Shown here: piece after piece, positions 8,228-15,837 of the stretch
Layout of the letters: every line of letters begins with the position of its first letter
Position numbering within the stretch: the first letter of the stretch is position 1
DNA from: Micromonospora rhizosphaerae
Lineage (GTDB): Bacteria > Actinomycetota > Actinomycetes > Mycobacteriales > Micromonosporaceae
DNA length: 64,000 bases
Assembly (NCBI RefSeq): GCF_900091465.1
Contig: NZ_FMHV01000002.1
Coordinates: 5,580,001-5,644,000, forward strand
Reading direction: 5' to 3'
Notes under the pieces: model-generated
What the model was told of the DNA's origin: nothing
The model's database searches: none
What the model saw: only the letters and a program-made list of their open reading frames with translations
Made by a program: the position numbers and the translations under genes

Positions 8228-9150
8228 CCGCTGCCCCGCCGTGCTCGGCGCGCATCCGGGCGGCGGAGCGGGTCAGCCGATTGCGGAGCTCCCACTCGCG
8301 GTTGCCTTTGCGTCCGCGCCGGCCGCGGACCTGCACGGTGACTCGGCGGCGGACCTCGGTAACGGTGGCGTTGGCCAACTGGACGAGGTGGAAGTGGTCG
8401 ACGACGAGTTGGGCGTGAGGCAGTACTCGCTCGACCGCGGACTTGAAGATCGTGCACATGTCGATCGCGACGTAGCGCACCTGATCACGCCAGGCCGGCG
8501 GGCGCGCCAGGAGCCAGTCGACCACGACCTGGGCGTTGCGGCCCTCGACCTGACCGAGCAGCCCTTGCCCACCCGACAGATCGCAGAACCCGACGTGCCA
8601 GCGGTCGACGGTGCTCTGCCAGGCGCCGATGGCCTCGTCGAACACGAACTTCGGCCTGCCCCGGCGGATTTCATCGATGCCCAACACCTCGACAGGTTGT
8701 GGCTGCTCAGGCAGCACCGCAGCCGCATGCGCCGCGAACGGCGGCGACCAGCGGCCAGGACACCTCATGATCCCGCGCAGACTGCACCACCGTGCGGCCA
8801 CCGTCGGCGACCGCGGCACCGGCCGCCGCCCGCAACCGTGCGGTCAACCGCTTGCGGGCCGGCACAGCCGCCACCGCCTCGGTGAACGACCCGCGCCCAC
8901 AGGCGGGCTCATCACAACGCCAGCGACGCTTGCACCACCGCAGACTCGGCCGCCGCCCTCCCACGGCCAGGTCACGCGGCCGGGTCACCCGCTGGCCCTT
9001 CGACCTGCGCGCCGGTGTCCCGCACTCCGGGCATTGCCGTGCCTGCTCATCCGCGGTGATCACGTCCACCACCGGACCGTGCGGCCCGTCAGCGACTCCG
9101 ACGACCGCCAGACCGGCAAGGCCCAACAGCCGGCTCGTATCCTCAACCAT
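8205..9150 (-). pseudogene. ISL3-family transposase, frameshifted and C-terminally truncated
   Basis: The N-terminal part (from ATG 9150, MVEDTSRLLGLAGL) contains the paired-cysteine zinc finger of ISL3 transposases (CPECGTPARR ... CDEPACGRGSF). Near 8748 the frame shifts by one base; the continuing frame reads FAAHAAAVL then EVLGIDEIRRGRPKFVFDE, the first catalytic aspartate region, and IDMCTIFKSAVER with VVDHFHLVQLAN, the second. The frame stops at TKDR, well short of the usual 400-plus residues, so the last catalytic glutamate region is missing. The element is dead unless the frameshift is programmed, which the truncation argues against. The 300 bases right of the start (9151-9455) contain no other gene. 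Confidence 0.8.
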
Positions 9151-9455
9151 GCCCGTGGCTCTACTGTTGTGATCAGGTTGCCTCGACAACAAGATGATCA
9201 CCAAGAGCCTCGGGCTCCCCTCACACCAGGTCCACTCCGGACAGACCTACGGCATCAGCCGACCCCCATCAACTTCGTTGAGCCCCTCTTCCCCGGGAGG
9301 TGCGGCCCGGGAAAGATGATGGTAGTTGCAGGTCAAGTTGTTGATCCACTCTACCGCCAGGTTCGGTCGCCACTGGGATGGCCGCCCCGCACGAGCAGGT
9401 AGGTGCGCAGGTGGCTGGATGGTTACCGGCAGCAACTACCGTTAGGGGGGACTAG

Positions 9456-10445
9456 CTAGTCAGCTTCGTTCTGACCCCTACCGAGATTGCGCATCCTTGC
9501 CCTTAGCGCCTCAGACTCGGCACGTCGCGCTTCATGCCACCGCACTACCAGCTGCGTCGCCACCTCCACGGCGGGCGACGGCCGTCTACTTGCCTTTTCC
9601 TGCCTCCGGCGGGTCTGCTCGAGAACCTCACGTGCCCAGGCATTCGCCGCCGCCCAACCCTCGGGATCTCGCTGCCTAGCCTCGTCCCGTCGGTGCTGGA
9701 AGAACGCCTTGGCCTGCTCCTGGCGCAGTCGGTCACCGAACGGATCGTCCCCAGTGAGTTCGGCCCTGAGTCGAACCAGTTCCTCAAGATCCGCCAGTTT
9801 GCGTTCGATCATCCCGTTCACCCGGTGGAGCGCGGCAGCGGGAGTTCGCCCTTCAGACGAATGTTCGATTTCATCGGACATGAGCGGACTATAAGCCTGT
9901 CGACGGCGGGTCGCGCTTCTCAACTTTGAAAGATGGTGCGTAGGTTTTCCGTCCGCCGAGTGCTGTTGGATTGGAGCGTCCCGCTCAACGCTTCGGCCGA
10001 CCTGGCCGTTGAACCACTCGCCAAGGAGCCCACTCGCTGCAATGTCGAGGGCGCTCCTGCCTCGGTCGTAGTCCCAACCGGCACCCTGCGCGGGCGGCGT
10101 GCCGCCCGTTAGCGCGGCGAGCCTGATGAGGGCAACCTGGACCAGCTTGCGGCGGCTTGCGTCCATCGGCCAGGTGAAAACTGTCGGGCTGGACGCCGTC
10201 GCCAGAACGGCCGACAGGCCGCAGCCGGCCGATTCCCAGAGGCTGTGCCCGGCGTGCCGCAGCTGAGCAAACTGCTCGGCCCAAGCCTGCTCGTCCCCGA
10301 TCCGCTTCCGAACGTTTGCTGCTTCGCCGATGTACAGTACGTAGGCATCGGGGGACTCCCCGTCAGCCCAGACATAAACCCCCGTTCCCTCCGTCGCCGG
10401 AACACCAGCCGCACCGAGAGCCATCTCCACCAGTGCGAGCCGCAT
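9456..10445 (-). CDS. GIY-YIG-like domain protein with coiled C-terminal region
   Basis: A 329-residue cytoplasmic protein of uncertain function. Near the N-terminus GTGVYVWADG and, after a short gap, YVLYIGEAANVRKRIG match the two beta strands and first arginine of GIY-YIG nuclease folds. The domain seems to end by about residue 100. A spacer follows, then from about residue 190 a long, charged, probably helical tail (HRVNGMIERKLADLEELVRL and later arginine-rich segments) suggests a coiled coil or DNA-binding arm. The stop is close to a degraded IS and no partner gene is adjacent. It could be a standalone nuclease, a defence-related protein or a domesticated mobile-element protein. Catalytic glutamate not identified with confidence. 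Confidence 0.6.
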   Translation of the reverse strand: MRLALVEMALGAAGVPATEGTGVYVWADGESPDAYVLYIGEAANVRKRIGDEQAWAEQFAQLRHAGHSLWESAGCGLSAVLATASSPTVFTWPMDASRRKLVQVALIRLAALTGGTPPAQGAGWDYDRGRSALDIAASGLLGEWFNGQVGRSVERDAPIQQHSADGKPTHHLSKLRSATRRRQAYSPLMSDEIEHSSEGRTPAAALHRVNGMIERKLADLEELVRLRAELTGDDPFGDRLRQEQAKAFFQHRRDEARQRDPEGWAAANAWAREVLEQTRRRQEKASRRPSPAVEVATQLVVRWHEARRAESEALRARMRNLGRGQNEAD

Positions 10446-10987
10446 GCTCCACTCTCCTCCGCCAGGTGCTTTGGCCTGAGGGTGGCAGGTGGCTCTGACA
10501 AGAACCGCGCGTACGTCGCAACGAGGTCGACTCTTTCAGTGGTGGCCGCCTTGGTGGAGCCCCCGCCGGCATCAGCGCGCCAACAGCCACAGGGTGCCTT
10601 AATCGGCGCTGGACCTCAAGACGTCTGGCGGAGGCAAGCTGACACGGCCGCCCTATCACTGCAGCAGGGTCCAGGGCGGTGTGCGGCTGTCATGAGGACA
10701 GGTCGCGTAAGGCCCTCAGCACATGGCGGTGGGTCTTCGTGGTGCAAGTGCCGAGCGGTAGAACCCACCATAGATGGGGACGCAGCGATCCGACGCCTAC
10801 CGCTTCCTCATCCGCGATGGGGGACGCCATCGAACCCCGACCAGTCGCTCCGAGGCGAATGCCCCGAAATCGCCCATGTTGGAGCTCACGGCTGACCCAC
10901 TGATCGTTCCCATCGCGCCCGACTCGGGAACTCGGCAAAAGCCGACGCCGGCGGCAGCCAAGGGCGAGAACGAGCCGACAACCGCAG
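10446..10987. other. 540-base stretch without a recognisable gene
   Basis: Open frames here are short, overlap on both strands and show no family motif. No tRNA-like fold, strong terminator or clear promoter was seen. It separates the GIY-YIG-like gene (start at 10445) from the end of the cupin-protein operon (10988). Confidence 0.5.
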
Positions 10988-11743
10988 TTATGAGCCCCGC
11001 CGGCCGCGCGGCGTTCCGTTGTACGTCTCGAGCCGCCCGCACATGCCGAAACGGCGGTCGGCCGGGTAGCCCTCGATGTGCAGACGCCCGCCGTATAGGT
11101 GATCCGTCTGCCCGCCGTCCAGCGCGTCGAGTTGTCTGCCGGTGGTTCGCGCAGCGACTAGCGCACCGTTAGACCAGACGTCGTGCCATTGTTTCCGTCG
11201 CGAGGCGGTCAGGGCAACGGCCGCGCGGTAGAAGTCCTCCAGCGCGCGCGGACCCTCGGAGGCGACCTTCTCGCGCAGCTGCAGGAAACCCTCGACCGAG
11301 AGGTCTTTGCGCCTGCGGGCCGCCGCCTCGGCGTCCGCCGCGTCGGAGATCGAAGCAACCTCCTGGTAGGCAGAAGGGTCAGCAAGACGATCGGGTGGGA
11401 AGGTCAGTACGCAGTCCCCGGCCTCGGGCAGTCCGCTGTTCTGCATCAGGACCACGATGCGCAGGTCACCGTCGTTCACCAGCCGGTGGATGACTCCTGG
11501 CTCGAACCATGCGACCGTCTGAGCGTCCAGGGGGGTCTCAGCGAAGCCGCTGGAGCTCAGCGTCTGCAGCCGTCCGCGCCCGCCCACGACGACGTATCCC
11601 TCAGTGCAGGCGAGGTGGGCGTGCGCGGAGCCACCGGGAAGGCCGTCGGGGCCGGACCAGTCGTAGACGGCGAGCCGGGAAGGGGCAGTGCCGGCGGGGA
11701 AGACGCCGGCGAGGAGCCCGTTGACCTCGTCCTCGGCGGTCAT
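10988..11743 (-). CDS. cupin-domain protein of the sugar catabolic operon
   Basis: A 251-residue protein. The first 110 residues form a cupin: HAHLACTEGYVV gives His41, His43 and Glu48, and PGVIHRLVND gives His87, the usual metal-binding set. The second half is helical (EGFLQLREKVASEGPRALED) and has no assigned motif; its last residues LYGGRLHIEGYPADRRFG look like a short beta segment. The start ATG 11743 overlaps the upstream dehydrogenase stop (ATGA); a longer open frame upstream is only the arginine-rich shadow of that gene. It is the last gene of the operon. A sugar isomerase, sugar sensor or dioxygenase role is possible; none can be chosen from sequence. Confidence 0.7.
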   Translation of the reverse strand: MTAEDEVNGLLAGVFPAGTAPSRLAVYDWSGPDGLPGGSAHAHLACTEGYVVVGGRGRLQTLSSSGFAETPLDAQTVAWFEPGVIHRLVNDGDLRIVVLMQNSGLPEAGDCVLTFPPDRLADPSAYQEVASISDAADAEAAARRRKDLSVEGFLQLREKVASEGPRALEDFYRAAVALTASRRKQWHDVWSNGALVAARTTGRQLDALDGGQTDHLYGGRLHIEGYPADRRFGMCGRLETYNGTPRGRRGS

Positions 11744-12759
11744 CGTTGCCCGGCCCAGTCGATGACGACGCCGAGGTGGTCGGCCGATCGGTCCGCAAGC
11801 GCGGCGAAGGCGTCCGGCGCCTCCTTGGGGGCGATGGTGTGGGTCACGAGCGGATTGATGTCCAGTTCGCCGTGTTCGATGAGCGACAGCAGGAAGGCGC
11901 GGTTCGCCGCTTCTGTCCATGGCCCCTCATTGGCACCTGCGGTGGGGGTGCTGGAGACGTGTGCGGCCACGAGGTCGAGTCCGCGAACGTGCACGTCGGC
12001 ATAGGGGTCGAAGTTGGTGACCGCGCCACGCGTGCTGCCAAGGAGCACGATGCGACCGCCTTTGTGAGCGAGAGCGAGTGACGGCAGGAAGGCTTGGGGC
12101 GACCCGGTGGCCTCGATGACTACCTGGAAGCCACCCGGCGCGACCGCTTCGAGCCGGTCTCTGGTGTCCGGATCGCGCGGGTCCAGGGCCAAGTGGGCGC
12201 CGTAGCGCGCGGACAAAGCCCGCCGCCCGGGCACCAGGTCCAGCGAGACAAGCGGCCACGCGCCGTCGAGCCGCGCGAGCCGGCCGGCCAGTAGACCGAC
12301 CAGCCCGGCGCCGACGATGGCGACACTTTGCCCCATTTCAATGCGGGCACGACGCACACCGTTCAGTGCGATGCAGCCCAACTGGGTGAAAGAGGCGTCC
12401 CGGAAGCTGACGCCGTCGGGAATCTTCGTCATCCGGGCGAGGCGCTCGGGCCTGGCCTCCACCGCGTGCGACGCGTGTGGGAGCGGGCCGCAGATTCGGT
12501 CACCGGGCGCGAAGCGGGTGTGCTGTGACCCGACGGCGAGCACGGTCCCGGCGAACGAATAGCCTGGCACGTAGGCCTCGGTGGACTCGGGGGTGCGTTG
12601 GGTCGTCGTCCCGAGGTAGTTCGCGACCTCGGTGCCGGGGCTGATGGTGGTGACGGCGGCCTCAACGCGGATGCCGTCGGGTGGGAGTAGGTCGGGAAGC
12701 TCGTACGGCTCTAGCGCCATCTCTCCGATGTGGTGGGATATGAGGGTTTGAGCGATCAT
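11740..12759 (-). CDS. medium-chain (zinc-type alcohol dehydrogenase-like) dehydrogenase
   Basis: A 339-residue MDR-superfamily oxidoreductase. The GroES-like N-terminus has TTISPGTEVANYLG and PGYSFAGTVLAVG; the Rossmann part has VAIVGAGLVGLLAGRLA (NAD(P) loop), then VIEATGSPQAF and GGRIVLLGSTRG. The classical catalytic zinc cysteine is not obvious at the usual place (ISPGTE instead of a CGTD motif), so a zinc-independent enzyme is likely. The ATG shares one base with the stop of the glycosidase gene and the stop overlaps the cupin gene. Role inferred: oxidation or reduction of a sugar hydroxyl or keto group in the pathway. The isolated MDR N-terminus at 14974-15216 has a similar ISAGTELT motif. 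Confidence 0.85.
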   Translation of the reverse strand: MIAQTLISHHIGEMALEPYELPDLLPPDGIRVEAAVTTISPGTEVANYLGTTTQRTPESTEAYVPGYSFAGTVLAVGSQHTRFAPGDRICGPLPHASHAVEARPERLARMTKIPDGVSFRDASFTQLGCIALNGVRRARIEMGQSVAIVGAGLVGLLAGRLARLDGAWPLVSLDLVPGRRALSARYGAHLALDPRDPDTRDRLEAVAPGGFQVVIEATGSPQAFLPSLALAHKGGRIVLLGSTRGAVTNFDPYADVHVRGLDLVAAHVSSTPTAGANEGPWTEAANRAFLLSLIEHGELDINPLVTHTIAPKEAPDAFAALADRSADHLGVVIDWAGQR

Positions 12760-14150
12760 CACGGTCCAATCTGGATGGGGTTGGTGGCGGTCGCCGCGGA
12801 CGGCGGGGGCAGCATGTCCAGAAGTACAGCGGCAGTCCAGGTGAAGTCGGTGCCGCCGAGGCCTGCGCCGGTGATGGGGTCGAAGTACTCCCGTAGTCCG
12901 GCGGCGGCGACCAGGCCGACCATGTCTGCCGCCAGCCGGCCGGCGAGGTCGTGCCGTTCCGCGGTCTGTAGGCCTTGCCACACCAGCCAGTTGGTGCTCG
13001 CCCACGTAGGCCCGCGCCAGTAGCGCTGCCGGTCAAGATCCGGTGCCGTGAGGTCGTAGCTCGGTACACCGCGGACGCCGTCCCCTAGGCCGAAGGCCGG
13101 CCCGGTCAGCGTCGCCACGAGCGTTTCGCGGATGGCCGCGTCCAGGTCGGGCAGCAGCAGCGGCGCCAGCCCGCCGACCGTGCGGGTGCGGATTGGCGCA
13201 CCGGTCAGGGCGTCCATTGCGGTGAAACAGCCGGCGGCGGGGGACCACAAGTGCTCCTGCATGAGCTGGGTGATCTCACGGGCTCGGTCGAGGTGCGGCT
13301 GCGGGTCGGCCCCGACGATGCGGGCAATCGCGGCCAGGGCGCGCTCCGACCATGCCAGGACAGCGTTCATCAGCGGGTCGACCACGTAGAACCGCAGCGA
13401 GTGGTGCGTATCGCGGTATCCGCCGTCGCGGTAATCGCGGACGAGCAGGACGTAGCGTGCGTAATCGTCGTGGGTGGGACGATGCGCGGACCCGGCATGC
13501 AGCAGGTCGCGCCGGTGGCCGGCGACCTCGGTAACGTTCCGCGCCGGTACGGCACGAAGAGGTGCGTCCCATGTCGGGCTGTTGTCCAGACCGGACTCCC
13601 ACGGGTGCACGATCGCGACCAGACCGACCTCTGGTGCGCGGCGTCGGGACCACAGGTAGTCGTGCCAGCGCACCAGCCGGGGGTAGAGCCGCCGCAGCGC
13701 CGCGGCGGACTCCGGGCCGGGAGATCGGCGCGCGACCGTAAGTGCGGCGCCGGCGTGCACCGGCGGCTGCACGAGCCCGCTGGTCACGACGCCGCGCGGC
13801 GGGCCATCCGCAGGCAGCGGCCGCCAGAACCACGGACCGGGGAAGTACGCGTCCTCCGCTACGGCTGGGTCGAAGACGATCTGGGGTACGCGACCGTCGC
13901 GCCACTGAGCGCCCAGGAGGGCGGATAGTTCAGTCCAGGCGCGGCGCGGCGAAACGTGCGCCCAGCCAACCGCATTGAACGCGGAGTCCCAGCTCCATTG
14001 ATGGGGGTAGAGAGAGGGGGTCGGCACGGTGGACCGGCCACGCCAGTTGCGGACCAGCGTCGCCACGGCGGTGCGCCGCAAGTCCTCGGACGACAGCGCG
14101 TAGCCGCCCGTCGTCGCGCCTGCCCGAGCTTGCAGCCCGATCGCCGTCAT
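12759..14150 (-). CDS. MGH1-like (alpha/alpha)6 glycoside hydrolase, paralogue of the gene at 316-1641
   Basis: A 463-residue cytoplasmic glycosidase. It shares with the first copy YPHQWSWDSAF, GAQWRDGRVPQIVFDP, VHPWESGLDNSPTWDAPL and YWRGPTWASTNWLVWQGL, so the two are clear paralogues. ATG 14150 overlaps the upstream isomerase stop; the open frame continues upstream only as an arginine-rich shadow. Same gene order (isomerase then glycosidase) as at the left edge of the window, but here followed by a dehydrogenase and a cupin protein rather than a debranching enzyme. Likely hydrolyses an imported glycoside; substrate unknown. Confidence 0.85.
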   Translation of the reverse strand: MTAIGLQARAGATTGGYALSSEDLRRTAVATLVRNWRGRSTVPTPSLYPHQWSWDSAFNAVGWAHVSPRRAWTELSALLGAQWRDGRVPQIVFDPAVAEDAYFPGPWFWRPLPADGPPRGVVTSGLVQPPVHAGAALTVARRSPGPESAAALRRLYPRLVRWHDYLWSRRRAPEVGLVAIVHPWESGLDNSPTWDAPLRAVPARNVTEVAGHRRDLLHAGSAHRPTHDDYARYVLLVRDYRDGGYRDTHHSLRFYVVDPLMNAVLAWSERALAAIARIVGADPQPHLDRAREITQLMQEHLWSPAAGCFTAMDALTGAPIRTRTVGGLAPLLLPDLDAAIRETLVATLTGPAFGLGDGVRGVPSYDLTAPDLDRQRYWRGPTWASTNWLVWQGLQTAERHDLAGRLAADMVGLVAAAGLREYFDPITGAGLGGTDFTWTAAVLLDMLPPPSAATATNPIQIGP

Positions 14151-14977
14151 GAGGCCGCGCGCCGGAGCATAGAGACCGAGCGCGGCAGCACCTCGGTGGC
14201 GTCGCCGGAGAGCCGGCACTCGAAGGCCAGCCAGCCGGGATACGCGATGGCGTTCAGCGTGCTTAACAGCAGTGACCAGTCGACGTGGCCTCCGCCCGGC
14301 TCGAGCCGGTTGGAGTCCGACACCTGAACGTGGCCCAACCATGGTGCGGCGTCGAGCAGCGCTTCCGCGGGGTCGGCTTCTTCGATGTTCATGTGGTAGG
14401 TGTCTGCCGCGACGCGCACCGACGGCAGCCCGATTTCTTTGCACAGCGACACGGCGTCGGCCAGGGTGTTGACCATGTGATTCTCGTACCGGTTCAGCGG
14501 CTCGAGCCCCAGCACCACGCCCTCGCGTTCCGCGTGCTCGCCCAGCTCCGCGAGTGCCTCGAGCAGGACCGCGCGATCGTCCTCCGGCCTGCGCGGCGGT
14601 TCGAAGGGCGGCAGACGGCGGGAGAACTGGCCGTAGGAGGCCGGTGTTATCGCCATCTCGCCGCCAATCGCGGCGATCATGCTCAGCTGTGAGCGCATCT
14701 GGCGTACGGCGTCGCGCCGGCGCTCCTCGTCGAAGTCGCCGATGAAGTGCAGCATCTCCACGCACACCGTCGGCATGACGACGCCGTCTGCCACCGCGCG
14801 CTGCAGTTCCAGACGCCGGCCCTCGAAGGCCAGGTCGCCCTTGCCACGCAGCTCGATCGCGTTGAACCCCGCCTGCTGGGCAGCCTCCCACTTCTGCTGC
14901 AGCGACGTGCCAGGCAGCAGTTGCTCCTGGCAGCTGATCCGCTCGGTTAGTGGTGGCTCGTTCACCTGGCCGGTCAT
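14147..14977 (-). CDS. sugar phosphate isomerase/epimerase (xylose isomerase-like TIM barrel)
   Basis: A 276-residue TIM-barrel protein. Motifs along the chain: EQLLPGTSLQQKWEAAQQAG at the N-terminus, VVLGLEPLNRYENHMVNT (metal glutamate), RVAADTYHMNIEE (metal aspartate and histidine), LGHVQVSDSNR and WLAFECRL (last metal glutamate). Such proteins use a divalent metal to isomerise, epimerise or dehydrate sugars. ATG 14977 overlaps the stop of the truncated dehydrogenase upstream (ATGA). It is about as similar to the partial gene at the left window edge as the neighbouring glycosidases are to each other, indicating duplication of an isomerase-glycosidase cassette. Confidence 0.88.
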   Translation of the reverse strand: MTGQVNEPPLTERISCQEQLLPGTSLQQKWEAAQQAGFNAIELRGKGDLAFEGRRLELQRAVADGVVMPTVCVEMLHFIGDFDEERRRDAVRQMRSQLSMIAAIGGEMAITPASYGQFSRRLPPFEPPRRPEDDRAVLLEALAELGEHAEREGVVLGLEPLNRYENHMVNTLADAVSLCKEIGLPSVRVAADTYHMNIEEADPAEALLDAAPWLGHVQVSDSNRLEPGGGHVDWSLLLSTLNAIAYPGWLAFECRLSGDATEVLPRSVSMLRRAAS

Positions 14978-15216
14978 CGAGCGTCTCCGATGGCGGCGGG
15001 GAAGCGCAGCGGGACTCCTTCGACGAAGAGGCGGCGGTCGCTGCCCCAGGTCTTGTTGAGGTAGGGGTTGGTGCCCCGGTATGCGGTGAGCTCGGTGCCC
15101 GCGGAGATGCCTGAATACCATGTCCGCACCCGTACCGTGCCCGGCGACACCGGCTTGGCCGGTTCCGCTGCGAGCCCTACGACACAAGGGCCGAGGAACT
15201 CGACCACCTGCTGCAT
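14974..15216 (-). pseudogene. N-terminal stub of a zinc-type dehydrogenase, first reading frame of the operon
   Basis: Eighty residues that match only the start of threonine-dehydrogenase-like MDR enzymes: GTVRVRTWYSGISAGTELTA followed by YRGTNPYL. The frame then stops (RFPAAIGDAR) with no Rossmann domain, so it cannot be a dehydrogenase. It nevertheless keeps a good start (ATG 15216, GGGAGG four bases upstream) and its stop overlaps the isomerase start. It may survive as a translated leader that couples ribosomes to the isomerase gene. A full-length MDR gene is two genes downstream. An internal deletion is the simplest origin. Confidence 0.7.
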
Positions 15217-15242
15217 CACGCCTCCCAGTTTTGACTGACCGT

Positions 15243-15271
15243 TAGACTAAACCTGTCTAGTGATCCGTCAA
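15243..15271 (-). promoter_or_regulatory. promoter with overlapping dyad for the minus-strand catabolic operon
   Basis: On the minus strand TTGACG (15271-15266) and TAGTCT (15249-15244) are spaced 16 bases, a good -35/-10 pair. An inverted repeat TAGAC/GTCTA (15243-15247 and 15255-15259 on the plus strand) overlaps the -10 and the spacer, the position expected for a repressor. The ROK regulator at 19129 is the nearest candidate. Regulator identity is inference. Confidence 0.6.
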
Positions 15272-15319
15272 GTTCCGGTCCCATGACGGCGGATCTATGT
15301 GGCGGTGCCCTAGAGGGCG

Positions 15320-15636
15320 AATCGTGCAGCTTGGCGTCTTGGACGGCATCCCTGAGGGACCTCTCGCTGCCGGCCATCGTCCGGTGGGCCGGAGCGGCCG
15401 GGCTTTGCCGCTCTCGAGATCGCCGCATGGCCGGTCGACGATCCGCGTCGGCTAAACCCGGCCCCACCTGGACGAGTCGTGCGGACGCTGCGTGCCGGGG
15501 GATTCACCGAGTGCTCTCGATCGAGCACGAGGACCCTGTCCACAGCGGCAGCGCGGAGGCGGTGCAGCGGGGCCTGCTGATGCCGCGGGACACGCTTCAG
15601 GCAGTGCTGGACGAAACGGATGATTTCCACCGATAG
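15320..15636 (+). pseudogene. degenerate sugar isomerase with internal deletion and frameshifts
   Basis: Three frames read pieces of one protein: an initial VQLGVLDG, then RDLSLPAIVRWAGAAG, then FAALEIAAWPVDDPRRLN, which together make the N-terminus of a xylose-isomerase-like TIM barrel. Immediately after come VRTLRAGGFT and, in another frame, VLSIEHEDPVHSGSAEAVQRG, the C-terminal strand of the same family. The metal-binding middle is gone. It sits at the head of the plus-strand transporter operon, where an active isomerase would be expected, so the locus has lost one isomerase while keeping two others downstream. Confidence 0.6.
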
Positions 15637-15837
15637 TCGGTTTCTGCGGGGCTTCGGCGTGGATCTGAAAGCCCTGACGCCGCATGGCCTGAGGACTTCC
15701 GGCCGACATCTTTTCGTCTTTGTCTTGTGTTCTGGCAGAAGTTGCGCTCAGATGTAGCGGAAGTTTCAGGGGCGTTAGCCGCAGCCGCGTCAACCGGGCA
15801 AGGGGCTCGCACCCCGCCAGCCAACAGGAAGGTGAAG

